The notes: generated by a model not told the origin, from the sequence alone. A DNA stretch of 45,897 bases from Sphaerobacteraceae bacterium (GCA_007695115.1 REEK01000103.1:1-45897), one strand, 5' to 3'; shown: positions 1 to 9,432, numbered from the stretch's first letter. Numbers and translations: made by a program.

Positions 1-79
1 GCGTCTCTATCGGGTTATCCCGGAGCAGGCGGTTGAAGCGGTCGATGGGGTGGGTGCTGTGGCCGATGGTGTTGATCAT
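1..79 (-). CDS. DUF488-family protein, N-terminal fragment (runs off the window)
   Basis: The minus strand opens with an ATG at 79 and reads MINTIGHSTHPIDRFNRLLR, continuing without a stop to the window edge. The TIGHS motif a few residues after the start is the hallmark of DUF488 proteins, small cytosolic proteins of unknown biochemical role. An in-frame ATG at 91 would add four residues, but the family normally has only two or three residues before TIGHS, so 79 is preferred. The gene begins about 42 bases after the stop of the upstream sugar kinase and probably shares its transcript. Only about 26 residues are visible, so the rest cannot be judged. Confidence 0.72.
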   Translation of the reverse strand, partial: MINTIGHSTHPIDRFNRLLRDNPIET

Positions 80-121
80 TGGTGGGCTCATGAGAACGAT
101 CCAGAAACTATCCCGGGTGGC

Positions 122-1561
122 TCAGTCGGTGCGCTCGACCAGCAACTGGTAGAGGTGCGCCTGACGCTCACGAGGCTCTGTGTATTGTTCGGTTCGTTCC
201 GGCCGCGGATCGAACCGGGTGCAGTCTGAACGAATATCAGGTGGGGGTGGTTCTTTACCGATCTGCCGCAGGGCGTGCAGCGCGGCACCCCGGAGCGATG
301 ATTCCGTCTTTCGCGGAAGCAGCAACGTATACCCGGAGATGTCGGCAATCATCTGAATCCAGGTCTGGTTCAGCCGCAGCGCGTTGCCAGTTGCGATGAT
401 CTCCACCGGCGGTTCCAGCATATGGGCCAGGTTTTCGAGAATGGCGGCGAAGCTGAATCCGATGCTCTCCATCGTGGCCTGGATGATGTCGATCGGGCGA
501 GTATCGAATCGCAAGCCATGAATCGTGCCGACAGCGTCCGAATGCCAGTTCGGGGATCGCTCTCCCGCGAAGTAGGGCAATACCGTCAGTCCATGACTAT
601 CAGGCTGGTTTCCGGCGATCTGTCGTTCGACGTCCTGATGATTCCCGGTGTTGAAGTGATCCATCAACCAGGCGATTACACCGCCACCCTCGCTGAGGGC
701 TCCACCGAGCAGGGCATTGTCCGAATCGAGCCGGTATTGCCAGAGACGCGGCGGGAGCGTACCTGGTGGTTGATTGGTCACCACGCGAAGCGCTCCGGTG
801 GTCCCGACCATTAGCGCCGGGTGGTTGGGAGAGATCGCGTGCGATCCGAGATTGTTGGCCGCCCCGTCCCCGATTGCCGGAATCCAGCGGGCCTTGTTCA
901 ACTTGGGCCAGTCACGGTTATTCTCGATAACAATCGGACGATCGTCGCGCGGGTTCAGCTTATCCTCGGAGAGTCCCAGATGCTCCAGTGTAGGTGTGGA
1001 CCAGCGAAGCGTGCGTCGATCGAACAGTCCCGTGCCTGAAGCCATCGATGTCGAGATACCGGCCACGCCGGTGAGACGTTCCTGCAGAAATTCCGGGAAC
1101 GACATCCAGCGAACGGTTCGAGCAACAACCTCTGGCTGTGTATCGAGTAGCCAGCGGAGTTTCGCCATCGGGTAGCTGGTGTGCAACCGAGAACCGGTGA
1201 TCTGATGGTGCGCGGCCGGGTCGATTTCCTTGGTGAGCTGAGAGACGCTCGCCGCGGCGCGCGTATCGGCCCACATCAGGACGGCCGTGGAGGGTTCTCC
1301 GTCAGCATCTATGCCCATCAATGAGTGCCAGAAACAGGAGGTTCCGATCGCATCGATATGGTCGACTGACTTCGTTGCGGCATCGATGCAGGTAAAGACC
1401 GTTTCCAGAAGCATCGCTGGATCGAGCTCAGCCTTGCCATCCGCGCCGGTTTCCAGGTTGTAGGTTCGCTGCGCAAAGGTGTTGTCGACCGTGTTCAGCG
1501 ATGCGTCGAAGACTTCGGCGCGCGTGGAAGAGCTGCCGATGTCGATTGCCAGAATCCGCAT
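122..1561 (-). CDS. FGGY-family carbohydrate kinase (gluconokinase-like)
   Basis: This 479-residue protein begins MRILAIDIGSSSTRAEVFD, the phosphate-1 loop of the actin-like ATPase fold shared by gluconokinase, xylulokinase and glycerokinase. It would phosphorylate a sugar or sugar acid with ATP in the cytosol. The N-terminal half carries the sugar-binding domain. The C-terminal half has the adenosine-binding stretch GDGAANNLGS and the late GNALRLNQTW segment typical of FGGY kinases. The GDGAxNNLG form and the overall length most resemble gluconokinases, but the substrate cannot be fixed from sequence. The frame stays open to 1918; I chose the ATG at 1561 because it gives the canonical family N-terminus. 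A second in-frame ATG lies at 1588, and neither has a clear ribosome binding site. It is followed by the DUF488 gene. Confidence 0.85.
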   Translation of the reverse strand: MRILAIDIGSSSTRAEVFDASLNTVDNTFAQRTYNLETGADGKAELDPAMLLETVFTCIDAATKSVDHIDAIGTSCFWHSLMGIDADGEPSTAVLMWADTRAAASVSQLTKEIDPAAHHQITGSRLHTSYPMAKLRWLLDTQPEVVARTVRWMSFPEFLQERLTGVAGISTSMASGTGLFDRRTLRWSTPTLEHLGLSEDKLNPRDDRPIVIENNRDWPKLNKARWIPAIGDGAANNLGSHAISPNHPALMVGTTGALRVVTNQPPGTLPPRLWQYRLDSDNALLGGALSEGGGVIAWLMDHFNTGNHQDVERQIAGNQPDSHGLTVLPYFAGERSPNWHSDAVGTIHGLRFDTRPIDIIQATMESIGFSFAAILENLAHMLEPPVEIIATGNALRLNQTWIQMIADISGYTLLLPRKTESSLRGAALHALRQIGKEPPPPDIRSDCTRFDPRPERTEQYTEPRERQAHLYQLLVERTD

Positions 1562-1867
1562 GTTCCGGGCCGTGTGCAGGTTATTCATCGGCACAGTATG
1601 CCATGAGTAATTGAAACAGGATACGCTTCTATTGTGTCCGGACATTGACAGCGATAGACTATGTGAATAAGTTGATCTATACGACTCAGAATTGCCACAA
1701 AACCGGCCTCGGCAGGTGACTGGTTTTCCAGCAGGCTCGATGCGGTCGGCGCTCCTCTGCGCTGTGTATCGAGATGCTCTATTCATGTTGGTCAGATCAC
1801 TGGCTCCCGACGACAGATGTCCGGGGCTGTGTGATGATACTGATCGCATGGATACGGAATCGAGTGA
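1562..1867. other. Divergent intergenic region (306 bp)
   Basis: No convincing gene lies here. It separates the leftward sugar kinase from the rightward HD-GYP genes and should hold both promoters. The only recognisable element is a perfect TTGACA at 1645-1650 on the plus strand. Confidence 0.6.
1645..1673 (+). promoter_or_regulatory. Possible sigma-70 promoter for the HD-GYP pair
   Basis: A consensus -35 box TTGACA (1645-1650) is followed 17 bases later by TAAGTT (1668-1673), a poor -10 box with three of six consensus bases. It points to the HD-GYP gene at 1868. The -35 is convincing and the -10 is not. Confidence 0.3.
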
Positions 1868-4800
1868 ATGATGACGGGGAACGAAGACCTCAGGGAGGCT
1901 TCTCCACGAGATCCTCATGGCACCGGGATGAATTCATCAAGTGACCAGGTTCTCGACGAGCTCTCGACGATCATGCCGGTCATCGCGTCCGTCATGAGCC
2001 AGGAGGTCAGTGCAGGATCCTGCACCTTTTTCATCTACGATGAACATCAGAGCAGGACGATCGCCGTGTTTCGACACGGTGAGTCGCAGTTGTGGTTCCC
2101 TGCTCCGGTTGACGCCGATGGGGTTGCCCCCGTATCTGTGCCAGTCGAAGCCGAAGTGCTTCGCACACGAGGTTCGATTCAACGTGTGACCGATGACGAC
2201 TTTCGTCGATTCCCCTTGCTGAACTCTGACCTTCGGGAGCAATCCGATGGGTACGTAGATTTGATTGTCCCGTTGATTCATCACGATCACGTCTACGGCG
2301 TTGCCTATCTCTGGCGAGCCGGAGACCTGGAACCGTTTTCTTCGCATGAGGTGGCATCTGCGGGGAACCTCGCTAGCGTGGGAGCGATGGCGGTCGAGTT
2401 TGCCCGCCAGTACCGTGATGAACGGTATCGGCGGCAGCGGCTGAATGCTCTGTTGAGTATCGCGTCGTTGTCTGCATCTCACTATTCAGTAGATCAGGTG
2501 CTTCCGGAGATTGCGGCGATCGCTCGTTCAGCTCTCGAAGTTGACGTGTGTAATCTCTATGTCTTCGATTCCCAGGCATCCGGGGTGACCGACGCGTATA
2601 CCAGTGGCCTCAACAATGAAGAGACAGCGGTATTCCAGGAGAGCCATGTGTATGCGGTTTCAGAGGTACCGGCTGAGCTGGAAGCGGCCGCCACGCTCGA
2701 GCCAGTCATCGTGACGGATCCAGTAAACCAGCTGGCATCCGGTTCCAGGCTGGCAGCGTATGCTGGCAGGAACAACATTTCCCAGATTCTCCTTGTTCCG
2801 ATCCTTTCTCAGCAATCGATGACCGGGGCAATGTATCTCTGGAATCGGGATCCGGCTCATCGATTCGACCCGGATGAACTGACAACGATTCAGGCAATTG
2901 CCAGCCAGGCTGGAGGCGTCATTCAGCAGGCACGCCTGTTCGAGGAAGAGCAGCGTCACATCAGCGATACCCAGGCATTGAGACGCATTGGTGAGGCAGT
3001 GTTGAACAGTGATTCGCTGGACGAGGTCTTCAATGAGCTGGCAGACGTTCTGAATGAGCTCATTCCCTACGATTATTGCTTCGTGGGCCGCGTGGATGAG
3101 GATTCGAATTCGGTTGTGGTGGCGTACATGTGGGGGGATTTTCCGCCAGACGTCCTCGGGTATCGTATCCCGCTGGATGATTCGCTGACCGGCAGGGTGG
3201 CCCGGACGAAAGAAATCGTGAACATCAAGGATCACAATCTTCATGGCCGGTCTCATCGATATCCATCAACTCACCTGCCGATCTATTCGGTACTCATCGC
3301 CCCCCTGATTACGGAAAGCGGCATGATCGGGGTACTCTATGCTGGGCGAAAACATGAACAGGAGTTCGACAATCGTGACGAACGGCTGATGGCGCTATTC
3401 TCTCAGCAGGCAGCCGCGGCGATCGAACGAACTCAGGCCCGAGAATCGCTCATGATGAACGCGAAACGACAGACCTTTCTGGCTGAATTGACCAACGCGC
3501 TCATCGCAACCGAAGATCCAGTCAGCATCCTGCAGAAGCTATGTGAGATGACTTGCAACGTCCTGGCTGACACGGTCATCGTTGGACTAACTACCTGGCG
3601 CTACGGTGAAATTCAGTGGCATGGGGGCGCCAGTACTGATCACGATCGACAAAAGCTTCTGATGAAATCGCTGGAAACCGGGGATCTATCTGTGGAGGCT
3701 GAGCGGATCGAGTATCTGGCAAATGCGGATGGCCCGTCATTCACCGAATTTGCCGATGGTGCGGCTGTGGATGGTCGGGTGATCCACCCGACTGCACGCG
3801 ATGTACTCAGACGTCTGGATGCCAGGCAGATTCTTTCAGTCCCTATGCGTTACGAGGGGCGAGCGCCGGGACTCTTGATCCTGATTTCGTCCGACCCGGA
3901 CCGACGTCTTGATGATCCGGAACTTCAGGGACTGGCCATGATTGTGTCTCACCGGATTGGAGACGCACTGGAACGGCGCCAGATGGCCCGGAATCGGGAG
4001 GCGTTGCTCCGGTTTTCCGAGGCAATTAACACCCACGCAGATCTGGAGGAGCTCCTCGAACTGTTCCTGTCCGAGCTTCAGGATCTTCTGCCCTATGATC
4101 AGCTTTATCTGGGGAAACATGATCCGGAAACAGATCAGTCCATCCCGCTGGCGTACGTCAATCCGCACGGGCTGGAAGTTGCGGAAGTCGCGATCGCTTC
4201 GAACAGGGGCATCAGTGGCGAGGCCATGCGCACCAGAAGAGCGATACTCGACAACGACGCCCATCTTCGGCAAACGAGCGCCTATGGCAGTGAGCATGAA
4301 GAATCCTTTTACGCGACGCACGGTGAAAGTGTAATGGCGGCGCCACTGATCAGCGATCACACGGTCATCGGCGTCGTCTTTATCGGGCGATCGGGAACGA
4401 ACCGCTTCAGTGAATCGGACTTCGAGACGTTTCTGCTCTTTAGCGGACTTATCGCCTCGGCGATCCATCGCACCGAATTGCTCGAGCGCAACAACGTGAT
4501 GTACCGGGCCTCGGTTGAGGTTCTGGCTGCGGTAGTCGATGCCAAAGATCCAACGACCCTGGAGCACTCGCGCAATGTAGCCCGGTATAGCCGACTTCTG
4601 GCCGAGGCGCAGAAGCTGCCGGCGTCGATGGTGGAGACAATCGAGCTCGCCGGGCTGCTTCATGATATCGGCAAGATCAGTATCCCTGATCATGTACTGC
4701 GGAAGCCGGGACCGCTGACCGCACAGGAACGAGCGCTGATCAATACCCACCCGGAGCGCGGAGAGCGGATTATCAGTCAGCATCCGGCACTGATGAACCT

Positions 4801-5092
4801 CACCCCCCTGGTGCGGAATCATCATGAACGCGTCGATGGAACCGGATATCCCGATGGATTGAGCGGGGATCAGATTCCGCCAGGGGCAGGTATCATCAGC
4901 ATTGCTGATGCGTTCGATACGATCACATCACAGCGTACTTATCAGCGCCGTCGCACCGTTCAGGAGGCGCTGCTGGAGCTGAAGCGAAACGCCGGAACAC
5001 AGTTCGATACTGCACTGGTTGAATTGTTTGTGCAGGAGATTCTCGCCAACCCGGAAGTCGTTGTGCAGGCCGACACTATGATCAGGCAATGA
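1868..5092 (+). CDS. Multi-GAF HD-GYP domain protein, copy 1
   Basis: A soluble 1074-residue signalling protein without membrane segments. It has about five successive GAF-type sensory domains (roughly residues 20-185, 190-355, 370-525, 530-710 and 715-880) and a C-terminal HD-GYP domain (about 885-1070). The HD-GYP motifs are complete: LLHDIGK near 931, HHERVDGTGYP near 985-995 and ADAFDT after it. HD-GYP domains hydrolyse cyclic-di-GMP, sometimes cyclic GMP-AMP. The GAFs presumably sense small ligands or redox state, but which ones is unknown. The next gene is a full-length paralogue 60 bases downstream, so the pair is probably co-transcribed. The ATG at 1868 gives the longest product; alignment with the paralogue favours the ATG at 1928, which removes 20 unmatched residues. 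Confidence 0.9.
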   Translation: MMTGNEDLREASPRDPHGTGMNSSSDQVLDELSTIMPVIASVMSQEVSAGSCTFFIYDEHQSRTIAVFRHGESQLWFPAPVDADGVAPVSVPVEAEVLRTRGSIQRVTDDDFRRFPLLNSDLREQSDGYVDLIVPLIHHDHVYGVAYLWRAGDLEPFSSHEVASAGNLASVGAMAVEFARQYRDERYRRQRLNALLSIASLSASHYSVDQVLPEIAAIARSALEVDVCNLYVFDSQASGVTDAYTSGLNNEETAVFQESHVYAVSEVPAELEAAATLEPVIVTDPVNQLASGSRLAAYAGRNNISQILLVPILSQQSMTGAMYLWNRDPAHRFDPDELTTIQAIASQAGGVIQQARLFEEEQRHISDTQALRRIGEAVLNSDSLDEVFNELADVLNELIPYDYCFVGRVDEDSNSVVVAYMWGDFPPDVLGYRIPLDDSLTGRVARTKEIVNIKDHNLHGRSHRYPSTHLPIYSVLIAPLITESGMIGVLYAGRKHEQEFDNRDERLMALFSQQAAAAIERTQARESLMMNAKRQTFLAELTNALIATEDPVSILQKLCEMTCNVLADTVIVGLTTWRYGEIQWHGGASTDHDRQKLLMKSLETGDLSVEAERIEYLANADGPSFTEFADGAAVDGRVIHPTARDVLRRLDARQILSVPMRYEGRAPGLLILISSDPDRRLDDPELQGLAMIVSHRIGDALERRQMARNREALLRFSEAINTHADLEELLELFLSELQDLLPYDQLYLGKHDPETDQSIPLAYVNPHGLEVAEVAIASNRGISGEAMRTRRAILDNDAHLRQTSAYGSEHEESFYATHGESVMAAPLISDHTVIGVVFIGRSGTNRFSESDFETFLLFSGLIASAIHRTELLERNNVMYRASVEVLAAVVDAKDPTTLEHSRNVARYSRLLAEAQKLPASMVETIELAGLLHDIGKISIPDHVLRKPGPLTAQERALINTHPERGERIISQHPALMNLTPLVRNHHERVDGTGYPDGLSGDQIPPGAGIISIADAFDTITSQRTYQRRRTVQEALLELKRNAGTQFDTALVELFVQEILANPEVVVQADTMIRQ

Positions 5093-5151
5093 GGTCTGAG
5101 CTCGATACAGCGATACCGAATACCGGTAGTCGGAGGACTCGGTAAGAGAAC

Positions 5152-8100
5152 GTGGCAGATTCAAGCCGTCCTGATATCACCGTAAGTGAACTTTCCTCGA
5201 TTGTTCCGCGATTGACCAGAGTGCTGGCCGACTCGGTCTACGCTGATCGCTGCGCGATCTTTGTTTATTCCGAGGACCAGCAGTCGACTATTGCGTTGTT
5301 TCGGGATGGCTACGATGATCCTGAACACCTCGCGCATCAGTGGACGAACGATCTCTCCCCACGCCAGGTGCCGGTAGAACGATTTGTTATCGACACCATG
5401 CAGCCGTTGCATCGCACCGGTCCGGAAGATTTCATCGAGTATCCGTTGGTGAACCCCGGGCAGGAGAAAGCTGAAGGCAGACTCGTTGACCTTACTATTC
5501 CTCTTATCTGGAACGGGCAGGTCCACGGGATCGCCTTGATCTGGCGCAAGGATGACCCCACTCCGTTTACCATCGATGAGATCAGACGGGTTATGGACAT
5601 AGGCAGACTGACGGCGATGACTATTGTCTTCGCGCGTCAGTATCAGCGAGAGCGTCACCAGGCTCAGCGGCTCGACGCGCTGGTGCGGGTGTCGCGCATG
5701 ACGGCAACCAGTCAGTCTCTTGACTCTGTGCTCGAAGCGGTTGCTGATTCAGTGCGTTCTGCCACCGGGTCTGATGTATGTGCGCTGTTCGTCTTCGATG
5801 AACATGATGAGACCGTGATCACGTCAGTTCAATCAGGGATGGTGCCCGAAGAGATGGAGATGTTCAGGGCGTCCAGCCTTGTACCGGTATCCGACGTTCC
5901 ATCTGAGTTGACGCTTCGTCGCACGCTGGAATCAATGGTGATACGAGATTTCGAGCGAGAGCTGGCCCCGGATTCCCCGTTCGGCACGTATGCAATTGAG
6001 CAGAAGGTTTCGGAGGTTCTGTTGACACCGATTATCTGGCAGTCTCAGATAGTCGGCGTTATCTACAGCTGGTTCCGGTCCCCGGACCGGACGTTCAGCA
6101 TTGCCGGAATCGACGCTGGCGACGCGATCGCCAACCAGGCTGGCGGGCTGGTGTCGCGATCCAGGCTCGAACAGTCGATCCGGCGACAGGTCACCGAGAG
6201 TCAGGCACTGATGCGCATCGGGCAGGCAGTGTTGAAGTCGGAGACGATCAATCCGGTTCTTGACGAGATTTCCCAGGCGCTGGAACAGTTGATTCCCTAC
6301 AGCTATGCGTACTTCGGGATGTTGACACCGGACGGTGAGTCGATTCGCGTCATGCGAGAATGGGGAGATAGGCACAAGCCGATAATCGGCACGTTGATCC
6401 CGGTGGGTTCATCGATCTCCGGTGTATCTATTCGGGAGCGACGACCGGTTGCGTCGCAGCGGGTCCGCGAGGACTCGCGAGCCTGGAAGAACATCCCCCA
6501 AGGTGTGCCGTTGCAGTCGGTGCTCTCCTCGCCGCTGATTTTCGACAATCGAGTCTTCGGGAATATCCTGATGGCGCGTGCGGCAACCTACCGTTTCTCG
6601 ACAAGAGAGGAAGAACTACTGGAGCTGATCTGCCAGCAAGCGGCCGTGGCGATCGAACGGGTCCGCGCCCGGGATGAAATTGCCCGGCGGGCAACACAGC
6701 AAGCGTTTCTGGCTCAGGTTGGTGAATTGCTGGTTTCCAGCGAGAACCCGGAATCGCTGCTGCAGCGGATCGCGCAGATGGCTGCAGGAACTCTCGCCGA
6801 TGGGGTGCTGATTGGATTGGCTGGCTGGGAGTATGGATCGCTTCGCTGGGTTGCCGATGCCTTCGATGATCCTGAGCGTGCCGAGAAGTTACATCGCGGT
6901 TTGCATCACCTTGATATGGAGAAACTCAGAGAGCGTCTGGAGTTCGCGCTGGTTTCCAATCGCGATTTCTCCTTTCCGATCTCCAATATCTGGGAAGAGC
7001 ATCGCTTTCTCCGCGATTTCATGGCGGGGCTGGGCGTTCAGTCGATGATGGTCATCCCACTCTACCAACAGGACCGGGCCCCCGGCTTGATGATTCTCCT
7101 TTCCTCGGATGAACACACCAGCCTGCAGGATGATCGCGTTCAACTCGGTCGAATTGTGGCGCAGCGGATCGGCGATGCGCTGGAGCGACAGCAGGTCAAG
7201 CGAAACCATGAAGGTTTGTTGCGCGTCTCCGAGGCGCTCTATGCTGAATCCAGCCTTGAGCGACTGGTCCGGACGATTGCGATCGAGCTCGAACAGATTC
7301 TGCCCTGTAGCCAGTTGCTGATTGCTGACCTGATGCAGGACGAGGGAATGCTCCGTACCCAGGTATTTCGACTTCATGGCGTGGAGCATCCTGGGCGGGA
7401 AAAATTCCCAGCTGACGAGGGTGTCTGTGGCGAGTCAATCGCGCTGGGTCAGCCAATCATGGACAATCAGGCCGATCTCCGGGAGACGTCGACATACGGT
7501 AGCGGTAGCGAGCGGATTTTCTATCGCCGGGAGGGCGAAAGCGCGCTGGTGAGCCCGCTGATCGTCGAAAACGAGATCGTTGGGGTCGTGTTCATGAACC
7601 GGACCGGCCATGATCGATTCACTCGTGCCGACTTCGAAACGTTCATGCTGTTTGCCGGACTCGCCAGTGCCGCGCTGGATCGCACCACGCTGGAGCAGAA
7701 CAATCGGGAACTCTACTGGGCATCAACTGAAGTCCTGGCGGCGGTGGTTGACGCCAAGGATCCTCACACACTCGAGCATTCCCGCCACGTGTCTGTCTAC
7801 AGCCGGAGGCTCGCGGAGCTGATGGATCTGCCCCAGCCGGAGATCGAGCGGATCGAACTGGCCGGACTGCTGCATGATGTCGGCAAGCTGGGGATTCCCG
7901 ATCGGGTGCTTCAGAAGCCGGGTAGATTGACCGATGAAGAGTTCGAGCTGATCAAGACACATCCTGATCGCGGGGCGAAGATCCTGGAGCGACATCCGGC
8001 ACTGGCCGATCTGATACCGATGATTCGGCATCATCATGAGATGATGAACGGTCGGGGCTATCCAGCCGGGTTACAGGAAGATGATATCCCAATTGGGGCC

Positions 8101-8313
8101 GCGGTCATCTGCGTTGCAGACGCATTCGATACGATGACATCGGAGCGCACCTACCAGGCTCGCCGATCGGTTGAGGAAGCATTGGCCGAACTCGAGCGGT
8201 GTGCTGGCACACAGTTCCACCCGGAACTGGTTCGCCGATTCGTGGATCATCTGAGGATGAACCCTGACGAGAGCCTGGTTGATGCGGAAGACGAAGAACC
8301 TTTCACGCCCTGA
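5152..8313 (+). CDS. Multi-GAF HD-GYP domain protein, copy 2
   Basis: This 1053-residue soluble protein matches copy 1 along its entire length: five GAF-type modules and a C-terminal HD-GYP domain. The catalytic HD lies in LLHDVGK (residues about 908-909) and GYP is at 969-971. The signature reads HHEMMNGRGYP, so the usual Asp before the first glycine is Asn and the usual Arg is Met, while the two histidines and the later ADAFDT are kept. I expect metal binding to survive, but activity may differ from copy 1. It starts with GTG at 5152; a GGAGG-like sequence lies about 17 bases upstream, rather far. The tandem arrangement indicates gene duplication followed by divergence. Confidence 0.9.
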   Translation: MADSSRPDITVSELSSIVPRLTRVLADSVYADRCAIFVYSEDQQSTIALFRDGYDDPEHLAHQWTNDLSPRQVPVERFVIDTMQPLHRTGPEDFIEYPLVNPGQEKAEGRLVDLTIPLIWNGQVHGIALIWRKDDPTPFTIDEIRRVMDIGRLTAMTIVFARQYQRERHQAQRLDALVRVSRMTATSQSLDSVLEAVADSVRSATGSDVCALFVFDEHDETVITSVQSGMVPEEMEMFRASSLVPVSDVPSELTLRRTLESMVIRDFERELAPDSPFGTYAIEQKVSEVLLTPIIWQSQIVGVIYSWFRSPDRTFSIAGIDAGDAIANQAGGLVSRSRLEQSIRRQVTESQALMRIGQAVLKSETINPVLDEISQALEQLIPYSYAYFGMLTPDGESIRVMREWGDRHKPIIGTLIPVGSSISGVSIRERRPVASQRVREDSRAWKNIPQGVPLQSVLSSPLIFDNRVFGNILMARAATYRFSTREEELLELICQQAAVAIERVRARDEIARRATQQAFLAQVGELLVSSENPESLLQRIAQMAAGTLADGVLIGLAGWEYGSLRWVADAFDDPERAEKLHRGLHHLDMEKLRERLEFALVSNRDFSFPISNIWEEHRFLRDFMAGLGVQSMMVIPLYQQDRAPGLMILLSSDEHTSLQDDRVQLGRIVAQRIGDALERQQVKRNHEGLLRVSEALYAESSLERLVRTIAIELEQILPCSQLLIADLMQDEGMLRTQVFRLHGVEHPGREKFPADEGVCGESIALGQPIMDNQADLRETSTYGSGSERIFYRREGESALVSPLIVENEIVGVVFMNRTGHDRFTRADFETFMLFAGLASAALDRTTLEQNNRELYWASTEVLAAVVDAKDPHTLEHSRHVSVYSRRLAELMDLPQPEIERIELAGLLHDVGKLGIPDRVLQKPGRLTDEEFELIKTHPDRGAKILERHPALADLIPMIRHHHEMMNGRGYPAGLQEDDIPIGAAVICVADAFDTMTSERTYQARRSVEEALAELERCAGTQFHPELVRRFVDHLRMNPDESLVDAEDEEPFTP

Positions 8314-8346
8314 GTCGACATATCCCCGCCGTTTCTCAACTTGACG

Positions 8347-8352
8347 TATAAT
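8347..8352 (+). promoter_or_regulatory. Possible -10 box of the recombinase-like gene
   Basis: A perfect TATAAT lies 37 bases before the proposed start. It is preceded directly by TTGACG, too close to act as its -35 box, and no good -35 box is seen 16-18 bases upstream. Weak promoter evidence. Confidence 0.3.
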
Positions 8353-8388
8353 CACCAACAACAGCAGATTCGCTGAAAGGTGACGCGG

Positions 8389-9366
8389 ATGGTGGATGAG
8401 AAGCGCATCGACGCCGAACAGGCGGTCTTCCAGCCGTCGCTGTTTGACAGTGGCGGTCGGGCAAGGCTGATCGGCCACGTGGGCCAGATCAATGATCTCA
8501 CCCCGGATTCGAGCCTGGATATCGCTCGCTACTGGTATCGCCGGTACCTGGAGCAGTCCGGGTATCCCCACAATACCGTCAAATCGTACTGCTACGATCT
8601 GGCGATACTGAACTCGCTGATCGGTTCGAAGCGCATCAATCAGATCACGCGTAAAGACATTGCGCAGTATCTGGATGCCAGCCTGAACCGTTCGACCCGC
8701 AAGCGTCGATTGACCTCGGTCTCCAGTTTTTTCCGGTTTCTGATCGCTCAGGCGCAGGTGATGGATACGGATCCAGCGGACTCGTTCCATCCGGACCCGA
8801 TTCCCCTGAAAACGCCCAAGCCGCTTTTCGGACAGGAGCAGGATGCGTTACTTGCGGCCGCTGAAGCTGATGGGCCGCGAGCGCACGCGATTATCTGGCT
8901 GATTCTCAATCTCGGACTGACACGATCAGAGATCCTGCGGCTGCGTCCCAGTGATATCGATCTCACGGATCCGACGTCACCGGTGGTGTACGTCTTCTAT
9001 GACAGCCCGCGATATGCTGGCAAGGAGCGCAAGCTGGCGGCTGACCCGGAGTTCGTGGGGATCTACCAGCGATTGCGTTCAGCTTACCCGAACACTGAGA
9101 CCCTCTTCGTAATGCTTCCGCAATCGATTAACCGGCTGGTAGAGCGGGTGGCACATGCTGCTGGCATCGATAAATCGGTGTCACCGCAATCGCTGCGGGA
9201 TACCTTTGCGGTGAATCAGGCCAGAAGTGGACTGGATGAGGCGGGCTTGCTGGAGATTCTCGGACTGGCCAATGACGCCCGGAACCGGACTAGCGTTCAA
9301 CGGTACCTCAAGCTGGCCCAGCCTCCGCTGGCTCCAGGTAAACGGCAATCCGACTCCCCCGACTGA
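8389..9366 (+). CDS. Tyrosine recombinase/integrase-like protein with altered active site
   Basis: A 325-residue protein with an N-terminal SAM-like core-binding domain (about 45-125) and a C-terminal phage-integrase-like domain (about 145-310). These enzymes cut and rejoin DNA through a tyrosine using an R-K-H-R-H/W-Y set. Here the first Arg (R179 in LGLTRSEIL), candidate Lys, second Arg (R270) and Tyr (Y306 in VQRYLK) are present. However, HxLRH reads QSLRD and the LGH position reads LGL, so both histidine positions are lost. It may be a weak or specialised recombinase, or a DNA-binding derivative. I chose the ATG at 8389, with AAAGGTG about 8 bases upstream, over the GTG at 8380. No attachment sites or phage genes are nearby, so it is not obviously part of a mobile element. 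Confidence 0.75.
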   Translation: MVDEKRIDAEQAVFQPSLFDSGGRARLIGHVGQINDLTPDSSLDIARYWYRRYLEQSGYPHNTVKSYCYDLAILNSLIGSKRINQITRKDIAQYLDASLNRSTRKRRLTSVSSFFRFLIAQAQVMDTDPADSFHPDPIPLKTPKPLFGQEQDALLAAAEADGPRAHAIIWLILNLGLTRSEILRLRPSDIDLTDPTSPVVYVFYDSPRYAGKERKLAADPEFVGIYQRLRSAYPNTETLFVMLPQSINRLVERVAHAAGIDKSVSPQSLRDTFAVNQARSGLDEAGLLEILGLANDARNRTSVQRYLKLAQPPLAPGKRQSDSPD

Positions 9367-9382
9367 CCGGGCAACAGGAAAC

Positions 9383-9403
9383 GGGCTGGCAGAAAGCCAG
9401 CCC
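9383..9403. terminator. Hairpin between convergent genes
   Basis: GGGCTGGC (9383-9390), loop AGAAA, GCCAGCCC (9396-9403) form a perfect 8-bp stem. It sits between the convergent recombinase-like and kinase-fusion genes and could end transcription in both directions. Only short T runs flank it. Confidence 0.6.
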
Positions 9404-9432
9404 ATTGTCATTCGTGTTGATTCTCGTGATGT

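Noticed and set aside
2-229. Open plus-strand frame from the left edge, ending in TGA at 227-229
   Set aside because: It overlaps the well-supported sugar kinase by over 100 bases and opposes the DUF488 start. The peptide has no recognisable motif.
8389-9366. Integrated prophage or genomic island marked by an integrase
   Set aside because: No phage, transfer or accessory genes, tRNA target or direct repeats are seen nearby, and the active site is altered.
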